DNA from: Saturnia japonica
Lineage: Eukaryota; Arthropoda; Insecta; Lepidoptera; Saturniidae
NCBI GenBank assembly: GCA_033032175.1
Contig: CM065325.1
Span: 6,538,930 to 6,602,929, forward strand
DNA: 64,000 bases
Direction: 5' to 3'
Part shown: piece by piece, positions 32,291-44,556 of the stretch
Numbering within the stretch: position 1 is the first letter of the stretch
How the letters are laid out: the number at the start of each line of letters is the position of its first letter
The notes under the pieces: model-generated
What the model saw: only the letters and a program-made list of their open reading frames with translations
Told to the model about the DNA's origin: nothing
The model's database searches: none
Translations under genes and position numbers: made by a program

Positions 32291-34439
32291 GAGCTCTGGA
32301 AACCCTACTTACCACATATGAATAAACAGTAGAAAATGCTATTACTAAAGTTATATTTTTGTATATTCTGTATTGTTTTTGAAGTTGGTGGTTAGTAGAG
32401 ATATTCATAACATATGTGTCTAACTTTTTCAGTTTTAGTATTTGCAATTTATTGAGGAATAATTGCAGAATTGTATGTGTGTAAGCTATAGGAATGGCAA
32501 ATTATATCTTGAAGCCAGGCGCCATGGGAACAGCTATCTACGGTTCGGCCCTTCATAATGGTGATTTCATTACGAAGTTCTCCTTTATTGATGGTTAGAT
32601 TCTTTTTAGGCTTCGAACCCAATGTTAATCAACGCGGTATTCGTTAGATCTCTTGTAAACCATAGTTACTTTAATGTCACTAGTAAGTTAAAATGCATTT
32701 GTCTAAATACACAATGACCATGTATTCCGAAGCTATTTGAAAGCTAAACTTTTTGTAGGTTAGTGTTGCCATCTATAGCCACATCAACACAACATTGAAT
32801 TAAAACGCTGACCAATAATGTCTCACCATTAAAATTTTAGTGTGTGAAAAATGGATTCTAGACTGTTCATCACGTTTTGCTAGAGAACGCTCTTGCAATT
32901 AGCAAGCGTGTACCAAGGAATGGTAACTGTTGATGGTCACAAGAAACCCAATGATAATGGACACCTAGTTGCCAGGATAATAAGGCGGATAAGGCGAGAG
33001 AGAGGCTTCTGCGTAAAGACGAAGATCGATAAAAACGCCACGCAAGGGCGTTTGCCCATGAAGGCTGAAGACAACAAAACTTGAAACGAATAGCCGAAAG
33101 TATTCGCAAACTTAAACAAAGAAACGAACATAACTTTAAATGTTCAAATTTACATTCCTGTTTTGTAAATTTCTTTCGCTTGTCTCATTAATACAGTGAT
33201 AACTATTTCTACTAATGCAAAGTAGGTAGTCATTCGACATTTACCTATACCGATTCTGTGAGACCACGGCCGCGTGGCCGTCATTACGCTGATGGTCAAC
33301 CGGTTTGTGATCGCATCAGAAAAACAGCTACCCTACTACCACGACACTCGTCACATGAACACAGGCGCGGGCGGCTAACTATCGCGATAACGAACCGTGA
33401 GCGTGAGGAAAGACTTACATACTTTTAGTAAGTTTCGTGGTACAGGGTGGCCGATATGCGCTCTGGTGGAGAGCGCTACAAATTCGGTGTCAAAAATTTT
33501 ATATATAACGCTGTGAAATTTTAAAGTGCAGGTTTGCTGAATGTTTTTATTTTGTGCATAAAACTATCATATTATTACTATATGCAGTGATGATTATTTA
33601 AAGAGAAATATTATAGCTAACATTTTAATTTTTTCAAACTTGTACTATAAAAATATTTCATTTATCCGATGCTTTGGTTAGCGCTTAGAGTTTACTTGAT
33701 GAAATCATACGTTAAAGCATAATATGTCGTGTATAGTAGAAGATCCCTGAATTGGATTTTTTTTTTATTCAGTTTTTAAATTTATTTGTATTTTAATTCT
33801 TCTACTACCTTCGACTTGTATCTGGCTGTGAAAATATAAAAAAAGCATGCTTGAAATCATTTGTATAATGTAAATTTTAGATACTATCTAGTGTGGCTAG
33901 ATAAATATATAATAATAATATATATACGATAATATATTAAATTGTATAAAATAACAATATATTTTATATCCAGAAAAGTTTATCTTCACTGCAATATATC
34001 ATATTATTAGACAACAAAAAAAAAACACAACATTATTGTAATATCCAATATAATTCAAATATTACTTTGTCTATGTTATTGAAAATTTTAGTAAATTCAC
34101 GTACACTATTATTGAATGAAAAAAGGAACGTAAGAGCTTATTCTGTACAGTATACACCGCTAGTTACGCAAAGGAAAACGATACATGGAAGTAAAAATCG
34201 GGTCAAATGAACGAAAAAATTAGAAAGCTGCGTGGGAACAAACGGAACCCGTTGCTGCACGAATTTATTAGAAGAGGAGAAAGGTTGACTGAAGCTCGGT
34301 TCTCGATAGAATATTGTTATTGAAAAACATAAATTCAGCCAGTGATTTCCATGCAGTTTTCTATTAATTTTACTTATTATGAGTTCATTATTTTTAAACT
34401 TTGTGATCCGAATTACGAAATTTATTTTATTCAGAAAAT
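32291..34439. other. Non-coding stretch with minor items
   Basis: A B-box-like GGGTTCGAAGCC in reverse at about 32608-32619 may be a SINE relic. An open frame at 32893-33084 (HLVARIIRRIRRERGFC and a Lys-rich tail) is protein-like, but I cannot assign it or find splice signals. A moderately GC-rich patch lies at 33260-33410. The rest is AT-rich. Confidence 0.35.
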
Positions 34440-34760
34440 ATAAATGTATTAATAAAATGTTATGTGTAGTTCTGTCTGTACATGTACTTTAATTCCAAAT
34501 ATCGCATTAAATATTTATTATAAAGGACACTGATAAACAATTGTCTGTCTGTCTGTTTGTATGTCCGGCTTTATCTCAAAAACGGCTATACCGTTTTCGA
34601 GAATGCCCATTCATGGTACTTAGTTTTTTCGTGCCTCTGTAATAAGATATAATTTAAAAAAATTATATATTTTTTTACTACTATTTGTTTGTAATTGTTA
34701 ATGTGCAATTGACATTTCCGAAGGAGTTGGGTTCCATTACGTGTACCTGTACATAATTAA
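34440..34760 (+). repeat. Helitron-like family C, 5' part
   Basis: GTGTAGTTCTGTCTGTACAT, then AAAGGACACTGATAAACAAT, a GTCTGTCTG run and TATGTCCGGCTTTATCTC match 44557-45103 and 42402-42876. Part of the family's inner repeat reappears at 35217-35345 (GAGAAGCTTACATCATTCCT), so the copy may be interrupted. Confidence 0.45.
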
Positions 34761-35613
34761 TACTTTACTTTATACATTTGGCCAAGATCATAATACATTT
34801 TCAAGAACCAACTTCAACTTCGCAATACAAACCCGCGTTTCATTTGCGTTTCAAACACATACATTCTGCTAATACGAGCATTGGCGCTTCGAAAAAAAAC
34901 GTGTGTCGTTAGCTCGTTTAAAAAATGTCGTGTGCAAAGGCAGCCTTTGAATTAGATAATCACATTTCCACGTACAAACACCATTGCGATTTATTAAACC
35001 TACACAATCAAATTTCATATTAATTTTCTTTTTATCAATTTTCATATCGATAACAATATCAGAAAACTACGTATCGCCGCATCTCTAGTTTCCAGGTTAT
35101 GGTAGATTTATAAATTATCTTCGGAACCAGGTTTTTGTTTTAAAAAGTATCATTTGCGGGTATTAATACAATACATCTTGAATACTGTATAAAGAAAATT
35201 TATTTAGATGCATTATGAGACGGGATTCCATATATCCATGAAGATTCTCCTTTTACACGAGAAGCTTACATCATTCCTCAATTGACAGGCTATAAGAATT
35301 GTCACTATTTCGTAAAGAAAATATGCAATAAAAAATTCTCAACTGAAAACTGTATAAGATTATCTGAATAATTTGCTTCTTAATTATTTGCAAAAAAAAA
35401 GTTAGATGACATGCACTTAAAAAAAACAGTTTATACGGGAATATGAATGTTTTCCCAATTTTTTATAATATCACCGAGAGATCTAAATCCACCGGCAGTC
35501 GCCTCTGTCATACCAACCTGCAGTTTGTTGTAACAACTCTTTGTTGATGCGCTAATAATATGTACATAATAACTTTTTTAGCCGACTGCGAAAAAAGAAG
35601 GTTATGTTGTCCA
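34761..35613. other. Non-coding stretch before the R1-type element
   Basis: It includes a family C fragment (35217-35345) and, at 35575-35613, a repeat starting TTTTAGCCGACTGCGAAAAA. That repeat seems to be the target in which the R1-type LINE landed. Confidence 0.4.
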
Positions 35614-35626
35614 AGTGTATGTAAGT
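35614..35626. repeat. Target-site duplication, left copy (R1-type LINE)
   Basis: AGTGTATGTAAGT matches AGCGTATGTAAGT at 41640-41652 at 12 of 13 positions. Confidence 0.6.
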
Positions 35627-35994
35627 GGGGTCGAGCAGGTGTGATGTGGTACTTGTATCTCTGATCTGCAGGGGGTGGACCCACAGGCGCAACACAGCAC
35701 TCTCCCTTGGAGAGTGCCTTAGCCTGACACCTCAAGACCGTAGTGCGTGGTGAAGAGCCACATCCTTCTCGAGGTGACCCTGTCTCGCTGAACACTACGG
35801 ATCTAGGCTGGAGAGCCGATAAACACTCCTGGGTGTGGCGTGTGAGCAGCGCACCCAGTATCGGGCTGGGGCCGATGAGAACTCAAGATGAGTCCCAAGG
35901 GCCCAGTTCCGGACAGCGGCTGGCGGGACTGGTGACTTTCATACTGGTTCCGGCAGGCGTACTGCGAACTTCAAGATGACTATGAAGATGAAAA

Positions 35995-38153
35995 ATGTCA
36001 GAATTTCAAAAAGAATTACCCCAGGAGGGTACCGGCTATGCCGGAGAATCCCTCCCCGGGCTCCGCCCGGGCAGCCCCTCGTTCTCTGGGGGGGGCAAGA
36101 TTTTGACAGTGGATAAAAATTCAACGACTAACGCTAGAACACGGACTAATGATTTTGCAGATGATGTGGTATTTGCGGGAACCAATATTGGTTCTAGGGA
36201 TGTGTCGCCCATTTGTAGGATGAGATCACCGTTCCTTATTTGTGGTTGCTGTAGCAAGCGACACTTTCGCCGAGTTAAAGGGTCGGGGTCTGGGTCTGGC
36301 TCGGCTTCGAGCGACGCCGAGCCAGAACCAAAAGTGCGACAGACGGTGAGTCGAGGTAGAGGCCGATCTATGACGAGGCTCTCGTCCTCAGAGGCTAGGC
36401 AATACCTCAAGGGATCTACCGGTGACCAGTCAGAGGTCGATGCCGAGAGTGAGATTGCGGAGATGGCCAAACAGGCCTCCGACTTCTGGGTCACACGGCG
36501 GTTCTCAGGACTTCCAGAAGAGAAGACGTCCGTTGACTCCTTGACATCCGAAGCTCTTGAGAGACAAATAAGAAGTTCGGTCTCAGCGGTCTTTCGAGTA
36601 TCGCGTCTCTCCAAGGGACTGAAAGGCACTAGTTCTCGTCTCCTTAAGGATGCAGTTGCTTCCATAACTGAGGCAACGGGCGTCCTCGTATCGAGAAACA
36701 CCACAGAGGAGACGACCGCTTTAAGAGCGGAGATTACAGCCCTTAAAAAGGAGTTGGCTGAAGTAAAGGCGCTACTGAAGCCCACCAAGGCTGCTCCCGT
36801 ATCTCCAGCTGTGAAGAAGTGCCCTCAGCAGGCGGCGAGACAAATGGCGAGGGAAGAATTTCCTTTCTTACCAGGGCCAAAACGGCAAGAATTAGGGAAG
36901 GAAGTATCTTCAGTATTAGGATTGGATGAGATCGTGCGCGCCGTTATGCTCCAAGTGGGTAGTATGATGGACGCACGAAATGCCGCACTGGAGGAACGGT
37001 TACTACCGCCACCACCTCCTCGTCGGCCACCACTTGCAGTGGATCGTAGGGCTGCAGCTGCGAGTCAGGCAAAAGCGCCAGCTAAGCGTCAAGTTCAGCC
37101 CCAAGTCCCTTCCGCCCAACAACCCGTGGGGAAGGAAGGACCCAAAAAAAAAGGTCCGTGAAGATATGGCAAGGAAGTCTGTGCCTGTCCCTGCACCCAA
37201 GGAGCATCCTCCTATACCCAATCCTCCTGATGGGGAATGGATTACCGTAGGAAAGAGAGGCAAGCGTAAGCGGACGCGTAAGGGATAAGATACGCGACCA
37301 AAACGGCGAACGCCTACCCTTCGGCTTCCTAAGTCGTCTGCGGTGGCGCTAACGCTGAAGCCTAAAGCTTTAAAAAAGGGCCTCACATATACTGAGGTCC
37401 TTAAACAAGCAAGGGCTAAGGTGGACCTCGCCATCTGGACATTTCTAGTGTCCACATTAAGATGGCAGCTACTGGATCGTGCTTAATTCAGGTACCGGGC
37501 ACAACAAGTGCCGAGAAGGTGGATGCCCTCGCTGAGGCTCTCAAGGGGTCTTTTGAGGCAGACGACGTAAGAGTTTCCAGGCCAACAAAATGCGCAGAAG
37601 TGCGCATTTCGGACTTGGACTGCTCTGTTGAAGAAGAGGATGTCGTGGCTGCTGTCGCCCGAGTTGGGAACTGCCCTCTTGAACATATCAAGTGCAGAGG
37701 CATCCGACCTGGGTTTAATGGCTTAAGTACCGTCGTCATAACGTGTCCGGTGACTGCGGCCAAAAGTCTTTGCGATGGTCGGCGGCTCCTAGTTGGCTGG
37801 GTATCAGCACAGGTTAAGGTTCTACAGCCAAGACCTCTGATGTGTTTCCGTTGCCTGTGTATTGGGCACGTTGGTGCTCAGTGCGAGGGAACAGATAGGA
37901 GTGACCTTTGCCTGCGCTGCAGCAAAGTGGGACACAAGGCACGCGAGTGTAAAGAGACGCCACACTGCGTTGTTTGCTCGGAGGCCGGAAAGACGGCAAA
38001 TCACCGGATTTAAGTGGAGCTTGTGTGGCATCCTCAAGCAGAAGGAGAAAACGGGGTAAATGGCGTAAGGAGCCTCCCCCACAGACAACGCGATCGTCGG
38101 CCGTTAATAGGGTGCCGCCGGCTGCGTCGGAGGCGAACATGGATTGCCAATAA
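35995..38153 (+). pseudogene. R1-clade ORF1 (gag-like), frameshifted
   Basis: This is the nucleic-acid-binding protein that packages LINE RNA. The first segment (35995-37161) begins MSEFQKELPQ and contains a Gly/Ser/acidic stretch (SGSGSGSASSDAEPEPKVRQ), a helical middle (TALRAEITALKKELAEVKAL) and a Pro-rich end. An eight-to-nine A run near 37146 shifts the frame into DPKKKVREDMARKS...GKRGKRKRTRKG. A stop and another shift near 37430 lead to the segment from 37462 (MAATGSCLIQVPGT). The C-terminus has zinc knuckles of CCHC type, CFRCLCIGHVGAQC (37841-37882) and CLRCSKVGHKAREC (37910-37951), plus a third Cys-rich unit. A further shift near 38012 is needed to reach the stop at 38151, just before ORF2. 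Not functional. Confidence 0.8.
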
Positions 38154-38155
38154 TA

Positions 38156-41100
38156 ATGGCACTACATGTTCTCCAGGCGAATCTAAACCACTGCGCCAGA
38201 GCTCAAGACCTATTGGTCCAGAGTATGGCGCAGTGGGCTATTCATATCGCCGTGGTCTCTGAGCCTTATTACATCCCACCCGGGGATAACTGGGTGGGAG
38301 ACCTTAACGGCTCAGTGGCCTTAATATCAAGGGCAGCTGAAGGCTCCCCGCCCTTTGTCGTTGTCACAAAGGGTCGTGGAAGTGTAGCTGCTAACCACGG
38401 CGATATCACAGTGGTGGGGGTGTACGCACCCCCAAGTTAGAGTCTAGCCGACTTCCAGGTATTATTAGCTGAACTGGGTAACGTCGTCACCCGTAGCCAC
38501 CCTCGCCCCGTGCTAGTACTTGGGGACTTTAATGCTAAATCTGTAGCTTGGGGTTCCTCGACCACGGATACGAGAGGAGAGGAGCTAGAAGAGTGGGCCC
38601 TAACAACTTGCCTACCCGTCCTAAATAGAGGTTCTGTCCACACGTGCGTGCGACAGCAGGGTGGGTCCATAGTGGACATATCGTTCGCTAGCCCTGCCAT
38701 AGCACGCCGTGTGCGGGACTGGAGAGTCCTTGAGGGGGTAGAGACGTTGTCGGACCATCGGTATATCCGGTTCGACGTCTCAGCCCAAGTCTCGGACAGT
38801 CCGGTCCTAGAAACCCCTAGTGAGGGCGGTCCGCGTTGGTCATTAAAACGCCTCAACGTGGAGGCGTTCAGCGTAGCCATCATTGGGCAGGCCTGGGATC
38901 TCGATGGGACTCCCAACAGGCCTGCCGATGTGGAGCAGGAGGATGAACGGCTTCGAAGGGTTGTAACGTGTGCCTGTGATGCAGCTAAGCCTCGAGTGAA
39001 GCGTATACCCGCCAGACGCCAGGTGTATTGGTGGAGTGCCGAGATAGCGCTGTTGCGCGATGCTTGTGTCTCGGCGAGACGCCGATATACCAGGCATAGA
39101 AGTCGGGCGAAGCCGAACACAAGATACGACTGCCCTGGAGGCGGAGCTATACGGAGGGTACAGAGCTGCCATAAAATCGCTCAAAGAGGCTATAGCCAGG
39201 GCGAAAGCCTTGGCTCGAGAACAACTACTGGAGACGCTCAGTCGGGACCCGTGGGGGCGCCCTTATCGCCTAGTGCGGAGCAAACTTCGCCCATGGGCCC
39301 CCCCGGTAACCCAGAGTCTCCAGCCTAGGTTTCTCGAGCAAGTTCTGGAAGCTCTGTTCCCAGTGGGGACAGAACATACCCCTCCGTCCATGGTTTCGCC
39401 TTTGGCGACCAACGCGGACGAGGATGGCGATGTACCCAAAGTGACCCGGGAAGAGCTGAGCGAGCGGTGCGACAGCTTCAGTCGAAGCACACCGCTCCAG
39501 GACCCGACGGCATACCAGGCCGTGCATGGGTCCTGGTTCACGAAGTCCTCGAATCCCGACTGATGAGACTCTTTACAGCGTGTTTTGAGCAGGGCCGATT
39601 TCCGCTGTGCTGGAAAACCGGCCGGCTGGTCTTGCTCAAAAAGGAGGGGCGCCCAGTGGACACTCCGTCCGCATTCCGCCCCATTGTGTTGCTGGACGAG
39701 GTGGGCAAACTCATGGAGAGAGTTATTGCAGACCGCCTCGCCCACCACTTGACGGAAGTGGGGCCGGATTTAGCCGAAAACCAGTTTGGTTTTCGCCGAG
39801 GGCGCTCCACCATACACGCGATCACGCACGTGAAGAGTCTGACGGAGGATGCAATCTCCCAGGGTGAAGTGATGCTGGCGGTGTCCCTGGACATCGCCAA
39901 CCCGTTCAACACCCTGCCCTGGAGCAGCATACGAGAGGCGCTCCTGTACCATGGAGTGCCTCATTACCACCGTCGCATCGTCGGAAATTATTTAAGACAG
40001 AGGACCATCACCTTCTCGGGTCCGGAAGGATGGAGTCGGCGAGACATGTCTAGCGGTGTTCCACAGGGGTCAGTGCTTGGCCCCATTTTGTGGAACATCG
40101 GCTATGACTGGGCGATACGCGGTCGCGACCCTCAGCGGTGTCAGTGTCGTCTGCTATGCCGACGACACCCTTGTCACAGCGCGAGGGAAGACGCACCGCG
40201 ATGCGACAATATTAGCTACAGCTGGGGTGGCTCAAGTCGTAGGTCGAATAAGGCATCTGGGACTAGAGGTGGGCCTAGGTAAATCCGAGGCCCTGTGTTT
40301 TCATGGACCTCGGAATGCACCACCGCAAGGGTCCCAGATCGTAGTGGGAGGCGTCACCATCGGCATAGGGTCGACGATGTGGTACCTGGGCATCGTCCTC
40401 GATAGCCGATGGAGCTTCGTGGAACACTTCCGGCAGCTGACGCCCCGACTCATGGGTACAGCAGGCGCACTTGCGCGGCTGTTGCCAAACCTTGGGGGGC
40501 CCGGTTCCGCTTGCCGGAAGCTCTACCTGGGAGCCGTACGGTCGATGGCCCTATACGGGGCTCCAGTGTGGGCGGACAGCCTGACGGCCCGTCATCTCAC
40601 ATTCCTGCGTAAACCGCAGAGAGCGATGGCCGTCAGAGCTGTCCGAGGGTACCGTACGGTCTCGTTCGAAGCAGCCTCCCTATTGGCTGGATCTCCACTA
40701 TGGGATCTCGAAGCGAGGACCCTCGCGCTGCTGTTTAGATGGCGCGAGGAGGCGCTGAGGCGGGGCGAGAGACCTACGCCGCGAGAGATTGCGGCGTACA
40801 GGTCAGAGCTTCGCCAAAATCCCATGGTGGAAGCGTGGGACTTGCGACTTAGCCACCCTAGTTTTGGCGTGGCGACCGTGGAAGCCATCAGGCCAATTCT
40901 GGCTAGATGGCTCCGAAGGCGGCATGGCACCCTCATCTTCCAGCTGACGCAGGTACTCTCGGGACATGACTGTTTCGGGAGTTACCTGTATCGCATAGGC
41001 AGGGAGATCGCTCCTGGGTGCCATCATTGTGGCTGCGAAGAAGATACTGCGCAGCACACACTAGGCTGTCTGTCCCGCATGGGACTCGCTGCGCCGCGAC

Positions 41101-41316
41101 GTTGTTGCGACAATCGGCACCGATCTCTCTCTCCCGGCCGTGGTTCTGTCTATGGTCGAGAGCGAGAGTGGGTGGAACTCCGTCTCCTCGTTTTGCGAGC
41201 AAGTCATGCTTGCGAAAGAGGAGGCGGGGAGGGAGCGGGAGCGTAACACCTTGCTCCCCTCCTGCGGTCAACGAGCCAGGCGCCGGGGACCGCGTGATGA
41301 TCTCCGGCCGCCTTAA
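38156..41316 (+). pseudogene. R1-clade ORF2 endonuclease-reverse transcriptase, broken
   Basis: The replication protein starts at ATG 38156, three bases after the ORF1 stop. Domains in order: endonuclease (QANLNHCARAQDLL, then VSEPYY, LVLGDFNAKSVAWGSS near 38516, SLSDHR-like TLSDHRYIRF near 38749); reverse transcriptase (APGPDGIPGRAW, FRPIVLLDEVGKLMERV, motif A SLDIANPFNTLPW, SSGVPQGSVLGP, catalytic YADD near 40158); and a C-terminal CHHCGCEEDTAQHTLGC zinc motif near 41020. An in-frame TAG at 38438 and frame changes near 39110, 39480, 40120 and 41085 disrupt it. The final stop is at 41314-41316. Catalytic motifs survive within the fragments. The domain order and the LDIANxFNTLPW wording support the R1 clade. 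Confidence 0.85.
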
Positions 41317-41639
41317 ATGGGTCTGCAGGTGGCGGACCTGGGCATGTGCGTCACCGCGTAAATGCAGGCCCGAGATGGAAGAGGCGCACTGGTGTTCGTG
41401 CGCTCTCCGAGGCTCGTTGGAGGTGCCGATTACCTCCGACCGCGACGGGGCCCCGTGATAGGGCCACACCTGCCGGGTCGAGCGGATGATATGTGCAAGC
41501 AGTTCCCGCTCCCCGGCCATCGGGTGCGAGAAGAACACCGTGGGGTTTTAGTCGGTAAGAGTCCGACATACCCCTTCCTTGAGCGGCCCGGCTCGGGAGG
41601 AGGATCCAATGCAGGATTTCCCCACGATAAAAAAAAAAA

Positions 41640-41652
41640 AGCGTATGTAAGT
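41640..41652. repeat. Target-site duplication, right copy (R1-type LINE)
   Basis: AGCGTATGTAAGT differs from the left copy (35614-35626) by one base. Its first A overlaps the end of the poly(A) tail. Confidence 0.6.
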
Positions 41653-42240
41653 ATATATGTATGACTATTTCTTTGGCACGCTCTGTAGCCTAAAGGGGTT
41701 GATGGATTTTAACATACGAGGTGTCGTTAGATTCGTCTTAATTATGGGAATGACATAGGCTATATAATGTTTAACTACGACGTCTCGGAATCAAATAAAA
41801 AGCAAAAATATAAATATATACCTTTTTAGGCAAGTGTTTTTTTTTTTGTTGCAGTTAGGTTTTTTGTTTCCTTTTTTAGTAATTTTAAATTAGACATCTC
41901 TCAATAATTATCAGTTTATCAACGACAATCTTTTTATAGAGGACGAAAGTAGTAGTATCACAGATTAGATCTCTGTGAGTAACCGTCAATATTACTTAAT
42001 ATATCGTAAGATTATCACAATAAATTTAAATATTGCTTCTTATGACACGATACGTCCACTATAGCGCGAGCGTTGAAACCTTAAAGCTTACAAAACCTTA
42101 AACTTTATATTTCCGTCGTTTGGAGGATTTAATATTGAAACTCAGCAGAATCCACCAACAATCCGGTAGCTTTGCTAATGCGCGGTAGAATACTGTATTT
42201 AGAGCGCTGATGAGAGAAGCTAATAGTGGATATTACTGAA
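41653..42240. other. Right half of the repeat split by the R1-type LINE, then AT-rich DNA
   Basis: TATATATGTATGACTATTTC, then TTTGGCACGCTCTGTAGCCT continues the target repeat that starts at 35575. No gene. Confidence 0.4.
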
Positions 42241-42400
42241 TAACTGTGCTCTACGACTTCATTCATGTTAAATTTATTAGACCAACTCTTATGGTTTAAA
42301 CTCAGCTCCTTAAGGTCGTCGCGTGAATATAACCAGTAGTTTTAGAGATTAGCTCGTTCAAACAAAAAATATATAATATATTGAGTTTGAGATATTAATA
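42241..42400 (+). repeat. Helitron-like family A fragment
   Basis: AACTGTGCTCTACGACTTCA, GTTAAATTTATTAGACCAAC and AGTAGTTTTAGAGATTAGCT, TCAAACAAAA follow family A with the middle missing. Confidence 0.4.
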
Positions 42401-42401
42401 A

Positions 42402-42876
42402 ATCTGTAGTCATCCCTGTACCTACGTGTAATGTTTTTTCTAAATGTCCAGATAGGCATTACTATATAAAGGATACTGATCACGAATATCCCCTAAAAAA
42501 ATTTTCTCTTTGGATTTAGCTCAAATATCGCTTGACTGATTCTAATGAAATTTAATACGCAGGATGCTAATGTCATTGGTCAATTGATAGATTCTCAACC
42601 GATTCTGATCCAACTGTGTAGACGGGAAACATACGTCATTCCACAATATAAAGGTTACAAGAAACGTCAACAAAACATTTAGGCTTCGTAAAAGAATAGT
42701 AGCGCGAAATACGACCAATAATTAATCTATGAGTAAAAGATTGTGATAAATATAATGTCATTTCTCAATTGATAGACTATATGGATTATCAGTAATATGA
42801 GTTAAAATAAAATAACGGAATGAAAATAATAATTACTATGTAACAAACGCGTGCGGAGGCGCGGGCTATACGCTAG
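42402..42876 (+). repeat. Helitron-like family C, copy with CTAG end
   Basis: TCTGTAGTCATCCCTGTACC, AAAGGATACTGATCACGAAT, CTAATGTCATTGGTCAATTG and a GGAGGCGCGGGCTATACG tail end in CTAG (42873-42876) before a T. It matches 44557-45103 in order. Confidence 0.55.
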
Positions 42877-43494
42877 TAAAATATATAGTATAGATATACG
42901 TGTAGTTTAGTTATTTAGTAACTGGCGCGTTAACTTAACCAATATCATTAGGCTCTGGTGTTGAGGAAACAACAATTCTAACATAATTGTAATCTAACAT
43001 AACCGGCACATCCGGCATCAACAGTAATAATTGGTGTCCTGTATGTTTTTTTACCCCGGTTCTACACTTTGGTCCCAAGAGTTGGAAGCTTCATGAATCA
43101 TGCTCTTAAAAATGGGCGGTTCTCCAACGTTAGTGCCAACGTTGGCCGAGATTATAAGGATGATGGTAAGCTATATAGCTAACCAATAACCATATAGTTC
43201 CACTTATAACCCTCCTTTTACGCAGTCGGGTAAAAATGTGTCAAAATCTTTATTTAAATTAGGCCTTGAGACGCTTAATGAAAGTTAAAACACTACCATC
43301 TGGACCGGTGGGATACTAACTTAAGTTAATATCCCAGTTATTGACAACGGGCGGAATGAAACTCGATCAAAAATGATTAACTACTTATATTATGTTTACA
43401 GTTTCTATCTATATTATTTTTTAGTAATCTAAGTCTATCACCTAAAAACTTTATTGACCTTACTGATTCTAAATGATTATACTTATATTAATAA
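42877..43494. other. Non-coding stretch, nothing recognised
   Basis: A GC-richer block at 43010-43150 includes CCAACGTTAGTGCCAACGTTGG, a local inverted repeat. No gene seen. Confidence 0.4.
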
Positions 43495-44047
43495 TAGCTG
43501 TGCCCGCGGCTGCACTCACGTAGACTACAAAATGCTGTCAATCGGACACACACGTGAATCGTGCTACCCCCGCTCCCGGTTATTTTAAAAACAAAAATAC
43601 TTATTGTGGGTGATTCTTAGAAGATGGACATAACTATGCTCTCGCTGACTTTTTTGTAGGACCTTTTAAAGAACTCGATTGTTTACTACTTTAATTTAAT
43701 ATGCTTATGTATCTCCTATGGTTTACTCAGCGTAAGCCACGTAAGCCCGAAATCGTTCTTTTCCCGAATTTTTTTTTTATTTGCACAGAACCCTAATTCT
43801 TTTTCTAAAATGAGAGAAACCTAAGTTACTCTTTATAATATCAGCTATCTGTTAGTAAAAGTCCCGTCAAAATCGGTCCTACCGTTTCGGAGATTAGCCG
43901 GAACGAACAGACAGACAAAAATGTAATAAAGGGGTTTTATTATTATAAGTACCGTAACTTTACTTTAATATGCATTTAGTAAAAAGCTGTTATTTTAAAA
44001 TGTATTAAAAACAGCCACTTCTATTTTATTTATTGTATTTAGATTAT
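43495..44047 (-). repeat. Helitron-like repeat, family B, inverted copy
   Basis: It starts AGCTGTGCCCGCGGCTGCAC with the terminal CTAG changed. It then runs CTCACGTAGACTACAAAATG, GGTTTACTCAGCGTAAGCCA and ACCGTTTCGGAGATTAGCCG to TTTAGTAAAAAGCTGTTATT, mirroring 20707-21234. Confidence 0.6.
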
Positions 44048-44049
44048 AA

Positions 44050-44328
44050 AGGCCAAGAGATTGTTTGTTTGAACTCGCTAATCTCTAGAAGTACCAATCA
44101 GATTTGAAAAATTCTTTATTGCATTGTATAGCGCATTTATTCAGAAAGGTTATAAGTTATAAAACTCCACTCTACGACCCTAAGGAGCGGAGCAGTAATC
44201 ATGAACCTCAAGCAATCTGTAAGTAAGTACGGGAAGTGAGAACAACGATAGAAAATACGGATGTTGGAGGCGCGGATGAGAGTCGGCCTAATAATTTTAA
44301 CACGGGTGAAACCGTAGGGAACACCTAG
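44050..44328 (-). repeat. Helitron-like family A, inverted copy
   Basis: GATTGTTTGTTTGAACTCGC, TAATCTCTAGAAGTACCAAT, then ACACGGGTGAAACCGTAGGG, a hairpin-forming tail, and CTAG at 44325-44328 before a T. Confidence 0.55.
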
Positions 44329-44556
44329 TATGTTGTAAATCAAATACAAAAGTACTCGTGTATGTGTTAAATAAATTAAAAAAACAATAGAACAAAATCA
44401 ACAGAACATGGTGCCATAATTTTAAAAATTAAATAAACCTATGGTTGAAAACTTGTAGACCTAATGTATCGCAGCTTTAAGCATTTATAAGAAATGTAAA
44501 ATTTTGCATATCTACCATAAAATCACAGGCAACATTGCAGCGAGCTGACAGAAACT

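Larger units (their letters stand above)
35627..41640 (+). mobile_element. R1-clade LINE, full-length, degenerate
   Basis: A 6.0-kb GC-rich non-LTR retrotransposon. Its parts are a 5' UTR (GGGGTCGAGCAGGTG start), ORF1 with zinc knuckles, ORF2 with endonuclease, reverse transcriptase and a C-terminal zinc motif, a 3' UTR of about 310 nt, and a 12-base poly(A) tail (41629-41640). A near-perfect 13-bp duplication flanks it. The target is not 28S rDNA: both flanks read as an AT-rich dispersed repeat with GTATGTAAGT. Many frameshifts and a stop make it inactive. Confidence 0.82.

Noticed and set aside
36036..36788. Minus-strand gene of 250 codons
   Set aside because: It is the antisense of the R1-type ORF1 and has no motif of its own.
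38437..39120. Minus-strand gene of 227 codons
   Set aside because: Antisense of the R1-type endonuclease; its length follows from high GC content.
40933..41538. Minus-strand gene of 201 codons
   Set aside because: Antisense of the R1-type ORF2 end and 3' UTR, without protein-like content.
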